From Cristatella mucedo (Eukaryota > Bryozoa > Phylactolaemata > Cristatellidae): a DNA stretch of 64,000 nucleotides. The translations under genes were made by a program, and so were the position numbers. Position 1 is the stretch's first letter. The number at the start of each line of letters is the position of its first letter. Location: contig WPIO01000006.1 in NCBI GenBank assembly GCA_009760855.2, forward strand, positions 9,402,001 to 9,466,000. Direction: 5' to 3'. The notes beneath the pieces are model-generated. The model ran no database searches, was not told the DNA's origin, and saw only the letters and a list, made by a program, of their open reading frames with translations. Below, piece after piece: positions 1 to 12,278 of the stretch.

Positions 1-3000
1 ATAACTTCAGCAGATGGCTGGAACAGACTGGACCAAGCTGGTTGGTCGGTGAGTACGAATGCTGCTTAGTAGTACCTGGCTTCTTTGCAGCTTGAACAGA
101 TAGGACCAAGTCAGATAGTTTTGGAGCACAAATAATTCTTAGTAATGACATTACTTTGCAGTACAGACCACATTTGCAGGACAGTCTACAAGCAACATGC
201 CAAATGCTCTTTGCCCAGAGACATTCGGAAGGGAGATATAAAAGACGGTGGCTATAAATAATCGATTTTGAAGATTTGCCTCCTGCAGAACTCAAGCCCT
301 CAGGCCGGGTCACGTAGCGCCAAGCACCAGCTTGAAGGTCGACCATTACGACTAGTGTTCGTGCAAGAATTCAGCACTCACAAGAGTCATTCTGCATCTT
401 GCATCCCAGACTGCAGCTTCTCTATAGAGTTTGAGATGTTCACTTCAGCAAGACAATGCAAATCTGTACTACTAGCTGCTCATAGCCAGCTTGCCATCAC
501 AGTAGTCGTACAAATATCTTCTCTGTGTGTACATGGGGACATCGAGTTGGTATGTCTTACCTGTTTGTTTGTGTGTATGTTGCAATCTACTGCTTCAATA
601 GAAGCTTAGACAGTGTCAACGATGTACGGTTTCCAAAAGCTTGCTCATTGTATTATTTGCATGAAGTGCATGCCAATTTCTGAATTGCACGTGGCTACAA
701 TCGACTAACTGTGTGCAAGCTATTATTTTTACGGGTACTACTGGTGTCCAGCAAGAGTGAACCTTGCTCTTCAAAAGACTTATGCTTGTGCTGAAGACAG
801 GGTGAGCCAACTCAAATCTTGAGAAAATGCCTAGGCCCTGAGGTGATATGCACTGCATTGGAGCAACCACCCGTTGAAAGCAAATTTGGGTTTCATCACA
901 TATTAATGTGCAGCCTCTAAAAGGTATCCCCAATCTGTGCAGATCCAAGCTGCAAAAAGGTGTGTGACTAGCAGCCCCTCATAGTTTGCACAAGTAAGCC
1001 GTTTTCCGACTTTCATAAACCCTATATGACTTAAGCTAATGCACTGACATCCATCTAAGCCTTGATCACACTCTATCAAGTAACTTGATTCAAAATAGCA
1101 TCCCTATACACACAGTTATCTATGAGCAGATCCCAATAAGCAGCACATTTACCTAAAACAGTGAAGCCAACCGGTTGCCTTCATTGCGGTTCTAGTCAAG
1201 ACCGAGACCCGAGAGTCTCATCGAAGGCTGAGAGCCTGGTGTGCAACAGCTAGGCGGCAAGTTCTGCCGGGTTGTTACATGCATGGCTGTCGACCTACAT
1301 TGCATGCCTACGACTGCACTCGGAGAGTGGTCACTCCAGTAGCACCTAGATGCCGATCAAGTTTTATCTTTAAGAAGCTAGGTGGGGCCCCACGTAGGAT
1401 ACTAAGAAACAAGGTCACTCGAGGTCACTGCTGACTAATATCAGGTGGGTCTGTCATGGCCTGACCTGGCCTGCACCTTACCGAGCTATCAGGCTAACAG
1501 CAGCTTCACTGTTCCATTACCCACATTACAGAGTGCTCCATCCTTCCATCATGGCTTGCCCCCGGCAAAAAAAAGCACTAAACCTTTTAACTTTCTGCTA
1601 AGGATTCAGCTGCTAATCATATCATTGCAAGTAGTCAATCCATAGCACAATAACAGCATTCCCATCTCAAAACACAAATGATTCGCAATATCGGGGAACA
1701 GTATAAACGAAAGCCAATAGGATGCAGACTCTTTGTGCCGATCTGGTCGGACTAATTGGGCACCTTAAGTGCGGTGGTCAAAGACAGGCAAACCCAGCAG
1801 AAGCCCTGCTCCTGCTGTTCCTCCAGCTCGAGCAGAGTGCACCGGTTCCACGTGTGAGTGTGGTCAGCACCTTGACTGCTGGGCACTCTTTTGGCATGCT
1901 TTCTGCCCTCATCCCGACCACATAATGCCTGCATGGCCATGCATTCGTTCTACTCTCTGTCAATCAGAAACCAGACACCGTTGTCTACCCAGCATGGTCC
2001 TAACACAGGTGGCTACAAAGGCAAACAGGAGTATGTCATGGAAAGTTCAGCAATTAAGTGAGTTGAAATGAGAAATGTAGGTTGGAGATAGCAGAAGAAA
2101 TAGATACAATGGTCGGAAGACTAGCAACTTAAATAACTGCAGAAAATATTCTGTAAGAAGCAGAACATTAAAAGAGAGCTGCTGAGCAGGAAGGGTCTGG
2201 TCGATAGATACAAATTCCTGTGGCTAACAATAAAAGACTGGCAATCTTCAGCACGTCATCACAGTTCCACTTTTGAGACAGAAAAATGACACACCCTCAA
2301 CCACTTAATAACGCTACTTGTAATGTTAGAGGATTGAATCGGGTCTGGCTGACCCTTCTCAGGTCAAACTTGAGGCAGCTCATCCACTTCGGATGACATC
2401 ACCCTCATCCTGCCGGTATCAACATAACAGCTACATTAAGACTCGGGACAATGATAGCTTCACTCTTCCGTGATATGCTTTCTTTACTTTTATCCCATAC
2501 CAAAAGCTTGCTCACATGTATAATTTGCTCACAAATTTTCCTACAAGGAATTGGTGGCCGGTTAGATGGCGATTGACTTTGAGCAGCCATTATAAGTAAG
2601 CCGACATAGGCATTTAGAGACTATTTATGGTTGCACATAAACATGTCAGCAAATACAATCCCATGAACCAGATCACTGATTTTGTAGGGCACGGCCACAA
2701 ACCGACAGTCAAACACGGCAAGCTAATCAACCGACAAGTGTACGTCATATTTTTGGGGAGGGGCAAGGATGAGAGAGAAAGATCACGTGGTTCAACCACG
2801 GCATTGGCTTAGGCTCAATTATATGCCGATAATATTGTTGAGTTTATCTTAACTTATTCAGCATTCAAAGACTCCGGAGCATTCACAAGCAACAGCCCCA
2901 TTACGAGTCCTGCTTCACATAGCAACCTGTCAGTATGTAGCAGTAGTACACGATTTCTTAAAAATAAGACAGGTACTACGATAAACGAAGCAAATTATAT

Positions 3001-3334
3001 CTTAAAGTTATATTGCCATATCTAAGAAGTTGCATGGTCTTTCAATAGCGCTTTCAACAGCAGGAACCAGTACAAAGCCCACGTTAAATAAGTAGTCTGC
3101 TTTCAGCAGAGCTGCAGCAAAACATGCCCACCAGAGAGAATATTTTAATCCAATGAGAATAATGATTTACCGGTCTCATAAACGCAACCTTCTACGAAAG
3201 CGGGTCGAGCAGTAGTATGCGATCCGACATTCACAATTTAGGTAACCATTGTAACGACGAATCTTTGGGGAACTATATGAGATGATGATATGGAGACCTT
3301 TGACACATCGAATCATCTTGTCTCACATGTAATA

Positions 3335-3565
3335 AACTTGTTAGAGACAGTACATGACCAACCATTTGCATGCTGACCCTGTGCACGTCACCCCTAACCA
3401 TGTTATTCATTTTGTTTGTTTATCAAGCATGATTTTACTCACCATTCAATTGCATTTCCCTTTGCAGCAAATGTAAAGCACCTAGAGAGAGATTAAGTTA
3501 TCTGAGGGCGCTTTATCAAGTGCATTATTATTACTATTATTATTATTATTATTATATATACTAAA
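3335..3565 (+). mobile_element. LINE-A 3' end
   Basis: 5'-truncated copy of the L2/CR1-like LINE-A. It carries the 3' block AGAGAGATTAAGTTATCTGA, then GGGCGCTTTATCAAGTGC, and ends in an (ATT)n tail at about 3,524-3,555. No coding part remains. Confidence 0.75.
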
Positions 3566-3819
3566 TCCCTACGATTAGGCATGGCGAGGTGCCTATAGTC
3601 TGTGCCCTTTCCATTCACAAGGAGGGACCAATAAGGACTTGCCAACATAGACTAGTACAGGCTGCTGCTGCTTCGTGCCATTACCTCACAGAACTCCATG
3701 CACAGTGGAAGCACAATGCAGGTCCTTAGTATAAGGACTAAAGGAGTCTACACACGGCTGAAATACACTCAATTGGAGAAACTATAGCACCTCGTGCTCT
3801 AGATAGCCCAGGAGGGAAG

Positions 3820-3957
3820 GTGCTCACTCTTCACGAATCACTCTTCATTGGCTCGAATACTGCAGTGGGCAATCCTTTATTGCCAACTGCAAGCTATGGC
3901 GATAGGCGTTAAGGCTCTTCTGCAGCTCTATACAAATGAGGCTGTTAAATTGGCTAA
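3820..3957 (+). mobile_element. SINE-beta copy
   Basis: Matches the SINE-beta body: a GCAATCCTTTATTGCC block, GGCGTTAAGGCTCTTCTG, then GCTCTATACAAATGAGGCTG at the 3' end. The tRNA-like head is poorly preserved. Confidence 0.6.
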
Positions 3958-3984
3958 CATTGAATGGGTTGGCTAAAAAAAAAT

Positions 3985-4124
3985 TAACTCATTTGTCTCG
4001 TGCCCCAAGAGAACTCAATCTCTATTCAGGCGCTTCAAATATGCCTCGGGGCTCCAGCCCTCGACCTCAGCCCGACCTTGGTCTGGGCGAGCACCTTAAC
4101 CTCTGGACCAAACCAGCTCGGCTA
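3985..4124 (-). mobile_element. SINE-alpha copy
   Basis: Reverse-oriented tRNA-derived SINE. Read on the minus strand it has a tRNA-like head ending GGTTAAGGTGCTC, a B-box region near GGGCTGGAGCCCC, and the tail GAATAGAGATTGAGTTCTC. It lies directly beside the SINE-beta copy. Confidence 0.7.
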
Positions 4125-4193
4125 AGTACTAATGCCTTTCAAGTGAAGTTCAACAAAAATTGCCACACCTGATAATCTCTCTTACTCCTTCCA

Positions 4194-4390
4194 AAACTCT
4201 TCTCCCTCTCTCTCTCTCTCTCCACATTCCTTTGCCCTCTCTTCTCCCTCACGTCTCTCTCTCTCCCTCTCTGCCTAACCCTTTGGCTAAATTGCTCATT
4301 TCCTTCTTCCCTCACCTCTCTTCCTCTTGTTCCCTCGGTCCCTCTCCATCTCTCTAGCGAGCTAATTGATTTGCGATATGTCAACTGTTG

Positions 4391-4460
<70 letters not shown>
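4194..4460. repeat. CT-rich tract and (CT)n microsatellite
   Basis: A loose pyrimidine tract (CTCTCC variants) leads into an almost pure (CT)n run of about 66 bp from 4,393. Confidence 0.95.
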
Positions 4461-4462
<2 letters not shown>

Positions 4463-5392
4463 CCTCCCTGCACTTCCTATTAATATTATGCAAAAACCAA
4501 AAGTCTCATTAAAGCAGAAGCTGGAATAAAGTTGCTTATCAATGCTTTGTCCTAACTGTTCTTTATCAGCACCTTGTTAGCCCCTAGGGCTACTTAAGAG
4601 ACTTACAAGCTGGTAATTATTATCACTAGTAACAAAACCTATGCGGTAGGTAATAAAAAGCCAATAAGGCATACCACATGGCCTAATTAACAGGCACCAA
4701 TGCACTGCACAGACCCGGTGGCCTGGGTGGCAGCATTCTTCGGATAATTCCTCGGGTTGCTGCTTTTTATCTGGTGCCACTGGCACCCATGGTGTCAACC
4801 TTAAAAGGGCAACATACACTGACAAAGCAGTATCTGAGATGCGACAGCAACCTGACAACTCTCATTACGCCTTTTGGTGGGTCCTATTACCGAACGAGAG
4901 CTACAGAGGAGCTAACTTGTGAAGGGTGCTCTAAAAATGCTGCTACCAGGCTGCAAGATTGGTTTGTAGAGTCCATGCAATAAATAAGGTCATAACAATT
5001 ATTGCTTTACCATCTCCTAATTAGCCATCATATAAGAACTACGAAAACAGCAACTTTTGCATGATATCAGCTCACTGCCAGCCTTTCTGGTTTCCTTGAG
5101 GTGTGAGTGCTGGTCAGGCAGACTAGTCAAAGTAAAGCGAAACACTATCTAGTTGATGCCCCCTCCGAGTATAGACAGCAATCTTCCTTAAAGAAAGTTC
5201 CATCCCCATACCAACATGAGTAAGTTACATAAAGTATCCATTAAGATCATTAATAATCAACAATAATAAATAAACAATAAGTTTTACAGTATAAACAATA
5301 TAAATATAAATACAAATATAAACAATATAAAAATAATAATAATTAACATAGCATTAACGTACCAAAGGATTTCATTTTTACAACCAACGGTT

Positions 5393-5580
5393 TTCTCTCC
5401 ACCTCTTCTCTCTCCTCTCCGCTTCTCTCTCCTCTCTACCTTTTCTCTCTCCTCTCCACCACTTCTCCAGTTCTCTCTCATCTCCACCTCTTCTCTCCCC
5501 TTTCTGCATCTTCTCTCTCCTCTTTACCTCTTCTCTCTCCTCTCCACCTCCTCCCTCTCCTCCCCACCTCTTCTCTACCA
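5393..5580. repeat. Pyrimidine minisatellite
   Basis: About ten imperfect repeats of a roughly 20-bp unit of the type CCTCTTCTCTCTCCTCTCCA. An A/T-only stretch (about 5,260-5,350) precedes it. Confidence 0.85.
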
Positions 5581-5883
5581 CTGGGCCACGTCTATGAAGC
5601 CAATCGTTAATAAGACACCAGGCGGCACCAGCATGACAACAAGACAATGAAAGGCAACTACTCGTGGGGGTTTACATTCTTGCAACACTTTTAGAAGCCA
5701 TCTGCTTGGAACGCCACCATCGACAATCAGGCATTGTAAGAAAAATTGCAATTTTATTATGACTTTAAAACTTTCACCACTGGAAAAGCTGCAAAACTAC
5801 TGCAAGCATAGGTACACTGCTTTGTTCCGAAGGATGCAAATCAGTGCGATGCTAATGCCTTCATTTTACTGTTACTTTCTTAC

Positions 5884-6034
5884 CCCCAAGATGGCCAACG
5901 AAGGTTGCAGCACAATTGCCACCTTCGACAGGCCACACTCTCAGACGCATATCAGCTCCACCTGTCAGCACCACCGCACCCGAAGGAAAGAAGCGACATG
6001 TATAGACATCTCCGATAGATCCTTGCAGTGTACG
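5884..6034 (-). CDS. PAAF1: PAAF1 exon 5 (WD40 repeat), partial gene
   Basis: Encodes a WD40 repeat of proteasomal ATPase-associated factor 1, which binds 19S ATPases and restrains assembly of the 26S proteasome. Visible motifs are CRFFPSGAVVLTGGAD, then LRVWPVEGG, then FVGHLG, closely matching the vertebrate segment CRFFPSGLVVLSGG as I recall it. The acceptor is a pyrimidine tract ending TTGCAG before 6,034. The donor is GGGG|GTAAGA after 5,884. The exon starts in phase 0, which fits exon 4, and ends in phase 1. No downstream exon was found in the window, so the gene is incomplete here. About 177 of roughly 390 codons are recovered over the five exons. Confidence 0.88.
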
Positions 6035-7395
6035 CTGCAACAAGCGGGTCACAAATTAGCCACTCTGCCACTCCCTACGCCACGTCAGTAGGCATAAAAA
6101 AGTTCTTACAGCTTTGAGAACGGTCAGCAACAGTCGAAGGCACGACCATGGCTTTAGCATCATTGATCGAAAGTACCAGCAACAAAAGCAAGCCCAAACT
6201 AGACAGTACATGCAAGCTGATGCTCTCTTGACGAGGCAGGCGTTACAATAACTAGCAACTCAATTTCCCTGTTAGGCATAATAACTGAACTTTTAGAACA
6301 TCAAAGGATGCTGTCTTGATCCACCGTGATGCTGAGACATCTGGGTGAGATGTTACTAGTTTAACTAGCATCACTAGACTTCCATGTAATGCTCAAGGAA
6401 TAAGACTTCGTTGGCTGATCTCGAGATTTTCAGCCAGCAAGACTCCAGTAGAAGACAGCTCATTCTCTAATAAGCAAAATTACCAGATGCCTCCCCGAAA
6501 CTCGCACCAAAAAGGATAGCCTACACCAGCATTGTGTTGGGCCCAACCTGCTCCCTAAAATTAAGAAGCAAAGGAAAAAAGTCAAGGTCAGCTAGCTCAA
6601 TGGCCTCATTTAAATGAGGGAATTGATGAGCCTTAGCAGCTGTCACTCTCGCCTGCGGTAACCAGTGCGCATTGGCTGGTGGAGGTTCTAACCCAATACC
6701 TGAGACGTATTAATGCCTTATGCACAGGTAAAGATTGGATGGGCGTGAATATACCTGTATAAATCAACTTATAAGAGCATATAAGAATTTCAACTTGCAT
6801 AACCACTCTGGTGCTTTTCCCTGAGCTAATAGGGTGGCATTTGTTCCAATGAAATAAATAATACACTTAATTCCATTATCCTGCCATCACGCACTAAGAA
6901 ACAGACACGCTTCCACTCCAATAACAAAATCAATATAAGCTTGCTTGGTTATGCCGAGCATATTCGAAAGATTAAGAAAATGTGAATAATTTAGTTCCCC
7001 AAGATAAACTTTTCAGGAACTTCCTATCAGAAGTCATACGATGGCATGTTTTATCTCGATGACCACACTGAAAATGTGTTGCCTCAAAACTTTGTAAATT
7101 CCTTCCATTTCGTATATCATATGAGATTTTGTTCGAACTGTTTAATTTTGTGTTGGTGCTAAAAAGCTGCCCTTCCAATATACAATTGAAGTGGTACTAA
7201 AGGTTGACTGTCTCCCACTCTAGTGATCCTCCACAAAAGGGGACACGTGGGACGTGACTATGACCTCACAGATGGATTGACTTGGCTATTAACCCAATGA
7301 TTATTCACATCTCGAGTTGCTTTGCAAAATAAAATTTATATCAACGTCAGTAAGTCCAAACAGGTGGCTTTTGTTTCAATACTTATTTCATATAC
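6035..7395. other. PAAF1 intron 4, first part
   Basis: No gene or clear repeat recognised here. The intron continues to 13,054 and contains the LINE fragments listed next. Confidence 0.55.
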
Positions 7396-7560
7396 TGCGT
7401 GAGGCAATACCTAACTTCAACGATTGAAAACAACGATCTGGCTGATGGAGCTCTGACGTGGGTCAAATCATACTTGTGTGATGGTGTCCAACCCATATCG
7501 TTTGATGGTCAAGTCTCATCCAGCAGAGCCGTCAATGGAGGACTTCCACAAGCAGAGGCA
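7396..7560 (+). mobile_element. LINE reverse-transcriptase fragment
   Basis: The translation contains ALTWVKSYL, PISFDGQVSSS and NGGLPQ. These match the RT segment preceding the catalytic YADD box in L2/CR1-type LINEs, where the usual form is W-x-x-SYL and G-V-PQGS. The FADD/YADD box itself is missing, so this is a dead fragment. Confidence 0.65.
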
Positions 7561-7608
7561 AGCAAGCCAAGCACACAAAAGACAAGTTTATTGGGACGTA
7601 GGGAAAGC

Positions 7609-7812
7609 TTAGCGCAACAGACGTGAATTTAGTTGGGACTTAAATGATGCTAAGTCATTACAGGTAGAAACAAAGTCCGGAAGCGATGCCCCAACTTTAG
7701 GTGCATGAAAACTGCAAGTCAGATCACCAAACGAATTTCCAGTTAATGCAAAAAACAACGAGATGACTTGAAGCCGGGGAGAGGGAGGTGCTAGAGCCCA
7801 CTGGAGGAGCAA
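7609..7812 (-). mobile_element. LINE ORF2 C-terminal fragment
   Basis: The minus-strand reading has HAPKVGASLPDFV followed by LASFKSQLNSRLL. This resembles the APKxWNSLP...FKxxLKxxLF end of L2/CR1-like ORF2. It is inverted relative to its neighbours. Confidence 0.5.
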
Positions 7813-7824
7813 GAAGGTCGGGTG

Positions 7825-9118
7825 GATAGGTCAGTAATAACAAGTGACCACCACCTTGTAGATTAAAAGATGTTGGAAGTGATTCTATGCTTGATAGGAA
7901 AGCGTTAGAGCTCAGTCAGAAGTGGTGTGATGCAGCAGCTATACCATTGACGACCGACCAGATAAGCTGTTGCACCAGTTGCAAAAGATCACACAGTCAC
8001 AGATGCAGTGAACAGGACACTTAGGAGTGCTCTTGCCAAGCATGCTCCCGTTCATTCTATCCCTGTACAGAATCGTGGAGATTCCTTTCAATTTACAAAA
8101 AAAACTTGTGTATTAAGTGCAGGCTTGAACGTCGTTTGAAGAAATCGGGGTCTGATGCAGATCTAGTCAATTTCAAAGACTTCCTTCGAGTTTACACCCG
8201 GAAGCTTAAAAAACCCAGGGCTTCTTTCTTCACTCGAAAACCGAGTTCCTGCCAGTCGGACCCAAAACAGATTTCTAAGACAAATTTACTGGCCAATGCT
8301 GAGAGGTCTGACTCCCCAGATATTAACGGCTCAGCCGAAAAGTTTTCAGCCTTCTTTACTGAAAAATTGTGCACATTCGTGTCTCCATAAAGCCCCGTCC
8401 GAGTAAAGCAACTGTGGAATCACAACCTGTGACCTTTCTTAAAAGGTTATCCGAGGTTTCTGCATGCGATATGGCTACCTTAATAAGGTCTAGTAAAAAA
8501 GAGCTCGTCTCCTGAAGACCCTATACCATCATCTCTATGGTCTTTACTGGCAGAACACCAAGTCCTTCACATCGGCAATCGTTAGATCGATACTTAAAAA
8601 GCCTGGATTAGATACAGAAATCCTTGCAAACTATCGCCCAGTTTCCCTTCTTCCTTTTTTACCAAGATTCTTGAAAAAATTGTCGCTAAGCAGCTAGTTG
8701 CACATATTAAAAAGAATAAAATGTCAGAAACATTTCAATCGGAGTTCAAGAGGCAGCACTGCAATGAAACTGCTCTCCTCCGTATTAACAATGACATTCT
8801 ATGTAGCAACGATGACGGGAATATTACTGCCCTAGCTCTGCTAGATCTATCAGCTGCCTTCGTCACCATTGATCACGATGTCCTACTTAAATGACGGAGA
8901 ACAACGATCGGTCTGGCAGCCGAGGTACTGGCAAGGTTTAAATCGTACTTCGCTTATCTCTTTGTTGCGTGAGATAAAGTCTGTCGGCTACCGAATGCGT
9001 ACCGAAAGCCGATTAGGCTGTGAGTGCGCTACACAAAACTCTCCTGCGTAACATGCACACAGTCTTTGTGGCGTTGTGGAGTTACAGACGGAGACACATG
9101 ACATTACATTACATTACA
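7825..9118 (+). mobile_element. LINE-B, internally deleted and frameshifted
   Basis: The order is that of one non-LTR element. First comes an endonuclease C-terminus (VITSDHHLVD, the SDHxxV motif of APE-type endonucleases). Next is a linker (8,106-8,390). Then RT block 1 follows with NYRPVSLLPF, KILEKIVAKQL and ALALLDLSAAF (about 8,630-8,890). An abrupt jump leads to the 3' UTR near 8,950, which carries the LINE-B end GAGTGCGCTACACAAAACTC and an (ACATT)n tail. RT catalytic and C-terminal parts are deleted, and several stops interrupt it. Confidence 0.85.
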
Positions 9119-9639
9119 GGCACACAAAAGGGCATAGATCCTCAATCCTGAATAACAGGAATTACAGAAATCTCGATCCACTGTCATAAAAATATGAATA
9201 ATTTTAGCTGTCGTACTTTGTCCAAGCAGGCTGTAATCTTGGCAATGTTTCTCACCTGAAAGTATGCCGAACTGGCAGAGGTGATAATATGCTCATCCAA
9301 TCATAAGTCTGAGCATGCCCCGATTACAGGTAGATGTTATAGGGCAATGCTAGACAAGTCAAACTTGAGGGTGAGATCTTTTAACTTTAGATGGATGCAA
9401 GGCTTGACCAAAACTATTAGGTTGGTCTAATCATCGTTAAGCTTCACAAGGTTAGTGGCCATCGAAGTGCAAATGTCTCGGCCCTTTACTGTTCTATATT
9501 TATAGAGTTTCTCGAAAAAGTATTATGGCCCCTTAGCATCAGCTATCAATTCCTTGCCAGCAATACTCAGCTCTACTTGTCTTTGTAAATATATGAATCG
9601 AATGGGAGCCTGCTATGCAGACATTTGATCGTGAATGTC

Positions 9640-10215
9640 AGCCAATTTCTCGAAGATCACCTTCTGTAACTCCTTACTTGTAGGTCTTCCAGCCAGTACA
9701 AAAAGAGGCTTACGGTTAGTACAAAACTATGCAGCTATTTTACGGTTAGTGCAAAACTATGCAGCTGTGCTTAACTGTCATAAACGCCCCGACTGCTATA
9801 CTAAAACAATGCCCATCAATCTTCACCGGCAGCCTATCAAGCAAAGTATCTACTTCACGATTCTATTACTAGCCTTTAGTACTTAAATTTTTGAGTTTCA
9901 TTTAGAACACTACCTCCACTGCTAGCCACCAACTCTGGTACCTGTCTAAGATTACGCATTATCTATTTAGGTCCAACCATTATCTCGCCCCGGCCTACAA
10001 TACATGCATTAGTTTTACATGAGGACTGGGTCTTCCAACTCTAGTCGACTGGGTGTGCCCCTAACTTACTTCAGATCTCTTTGAAATCGTGCCTTCAGTG
10101 AGTTCCGAAGATTGGAACTCACAAAGGACCTATACCACACCATCTGATTCGATGGCAGTCAAAAAGAAGCTAAAAACGTACGAATTCCTCAGTCATTTTA
10201 AATTACCCTTTTGTG
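9640..10215 (+). mobile_element. Degraded LINE-A ORF2 C-terminus
   Basis: The reading includes FCNSLLVGLPAS, then LRLVQNYAA twice (an internal duplication of about 30 bp near 9,712-9,768), then INLHRQPIKQSIYFTILLLAF. This corresponds to the ...LHWLPVKQRIxFKxLLLxF region of LINE-A. It decays after that. Confidence 0.65.
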
Positions 10216-10479
10216 TACTTGCACAGAACTGTGCAAGCCATGACCAGGGTCAAGAGGGATAAGCTTTTCTGTGGCGCCCCGGTGAACATTTCTAGCTTGT
10301 TCCTGTTCTTTGGGTGCTTGCCAGTGCATCGATTCCGTGCATGTTTCTGACTAAGGGTCCTTCAGGATATCAGCTATGAGTACCCTGTGTTGGTTTTATA
10401 TCCTTGTCCAGGCAGGGTACTTCTCTTTGATTCAAGGTCTGCATAACTTGCACTGAACTGTGAAGCAACAGACTAATAA

Positions 10480-11276
10480 TAATAATAATAATGCACTTGA
10501 TAAAGCACACTCAGAGTACCTAATCTCTTTCTAGGTGCTTTACATTTGCTGCAAAGGGAAGTGCAATTGAATGGTAAGTAAAATCATGCTTGAAGAACAA
10601 ACAAAATGAATAATATGGTTAGGGGTGACATGCACTGGGTCAGCATGCAAATGTGGTTAGTGGCAGCATGCACAGTGTCAGCACGCATAAGCACATCAAG
10701 GACGAATCATAAGGACCCACTAAATGCTGTCCTAAATACGTGTCTTTTTAAGTTCCTTTTAAATGTGGTCAGGTCAGGGGATGTTCTGACACAGGTCGGG
10801 GGGGAGTTCCAGGCTTTGGGAGCATATGAACTAAATGCACGGTCTCCAAAGGATTTAAGGTTTGCACGAGGTATTTGTAGACTGTTGGATTCCGAAAAGC
10901 GGGTGGTACGATGCTTGGCCTCATGGGGTAGTATATCTGACAGATAGGCTGGAGCCATAGAATGAAGGAACCTAAAAGTGAGCAACAACACCTTGAAGTC
11001 AATCCGTTGCTTGACTGGTAGCCAGTGCAGGTCGGCGAGAAGTGGAGTAATGTGGCAACTGCGACCCTCACGACAGACAAGCCTAGCTGCAGAGTTTTGC
11101 ACCAGCTGCAATCGGCTGATCGCACAAGCTGGTAGGCCAGTAAGCAGTGAGTTGCAGAAGTCGAGACGGGATGTCACGAATGCATGGACCAGCTTGGACG
11201 TGGTATCCTTATGTAAACAAGCCCGAATTTTAGCAATGTTATGAAGCTGAAGATTCAGTTCTCTTCCCCAATACAT
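10480..11276 (-). mobile_element. LINE-A, 5'-truncated, best ORF2 C-terminal part
   Basis: A 189-codon open frame (11,276-10,707) covers the RT C-terminal part. Motifs are SRLDFCNSLLTGLPAC, LQLVQNSAARLV, LHWLPVKQRIDFKVLLLTF, APAYLSDIL, YAPKAWNSPP and TTFKRNLKRHVF. This is the signature of L2/CR1/jockey-related elements that depend on their own reverse transcriptase. The 3' UTR follows to a TTATTATTATT tail (on the minus strand) at about 10,483. It is the longest uninterrupted LINE-A frame here, so relatively recent, but the catalytic core is absent. Confidence 0.9.
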
Positions 11277-11539
11277 AACTTGTTATTGTCATTATTAACG
11301 AGGAAAAACAAAACTCCTTATAAGACATCTGACACGTGTGGCAGTAATCAGAAACTTTGCTCTTCTAAGCAGTGATCCTACAGTGTGACCATTATGCAGA
11401 GTTTGTAATTTAGACGACTTTAGACTCTTTGACGACTGCTTGACGTATGAATGTTTCATCCACAAGACTACTTCCACAGCTAGTCGTCATGTTCGATCAT
11501 TGTCCATGATTAGGGACAACCTATCGTCGTGGCTGGCTA

Positions 11540-12180
11540 CCTTAGCATCTCATTCTGTCGAGAGTTGATTGTAGTAATTCCATTTCGGCTGAGCTACCAA
11601 AAATCCATTAGGCTTCTGAAGCCCGTGATTGATATGGCTGCAAGTTTAGCAAACAAATCCCAGAGGTTCAACAATGTGTTATTTTTGCTACAGGAGCTAC
11701 CATGGCTTCCTGTTGATCAACAGTGACAGAGAAAACTTCTCACTCTGACCCATTAGACCCACCAAGGCATATTTAAGGCACTATTGCATACCTAGTTGAA
11801 CTGCTTCCCCAGTTTCAGCCTCCTTGTACCTTAAGGCCCTGTAGGGAAAATAAATTAGCTGTTCCAATCTTTCCCTTAAAGACCATTGGTGAAAGAAACT
11901 TTGCTCTGCAGGTCCTAGACTGTGGATCGTGGGTCAACAATTCTTACACAACGGCAGCTTCTCATCTGCTACCAACTTTGGCACATCCTTTCCAGCCACA
12001 CTGCACTTCTACATCCATGCTACCCAGTCCCTACACTGCCTCTTGATTCAGCTATGCTCATCACTTTCTCTTTCTTGTTCCATGAGATGGAGTCTACTGG
12101 CTACCGAATATGCACATACATTTGCTTAAAGTGCCCTATACAAAGCACACTTGCATAGTAACTAATTTTATCTTTGTGGC
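11540..12180 (+). mobile_element. LINE-B 3' part, decayed
   Basis: Readable pieces are LLQELPWLPVDQQ, a stretch matching PCxLRPCR...NKLAVPxF, a relic of CAGGTCCTAGACTGTGGA, and an end resembling GTGCCCTATACAAAGC. Many stops and indels are present. Confidence 0.65.
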
Positions 12181-12266
12181 TTTGTAGAGATACTGAGAGA
12201 TAAACAAAAGCCCAGTTGCAGCAACCGTAGCAATCCATCTGGCAGCCATGAGCGCCTGCTTTCGGC

Positions 12267-12278
12267 GGGGGGGGGGGG
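12267..12278 (+). repeat. Poly-G tract
   Basis: A run of 12 G. Confidence 0.95.

Larger units (their letters stand above)
1..5883. other. Non-coding left flank, probably PAAF1 intron 5
   Basis: Downstream of the last PAAF1 exon I recognise. I looked on the minus strand for the remaining WD40 exons (the family's DRGRN and DGT-x-RLWD segments and the C-terminal tail) and found none I could defend. Besides the LINE, SINE and CT-rich repeats listed separately, I see no gene. Several ORFs of 60-113 codons occur but lack splice or family support. Confidence 0.5.

Noticed and set aside
268-609. 113-codon plus-strand ORF and an opposing minus frame (YQLDVPMYT...CDGKLAMSS)
   Set aside because: The minus frame looked faintly like the PAAF1 C-terminus, but it lacks an acceptor and key residues; probably chance.
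1722-2071. Overlapping ORFs with a good-looking donor (CCACGT|GTGAGT)
   Set aside because: No acceptor with a pyrimidine tract and no recognisable product; three frames are open at once.
3520-3565. Free-standing ATT microsatellites (also near 10,485, 40,650, 43,495 and 44,265)
   Set aside because: They are the 3' tails of LINE-A copies.
4577-4983. Overlapping ORFs on both strands, tested as the next PAAF1 exons
   Set aside because: Weak resemblance (CLVAAFLEHPSQVSSSVALV) to the family's ADCGSSINGVAVG region, but no consistent splice pair and no WD-repeat motif.
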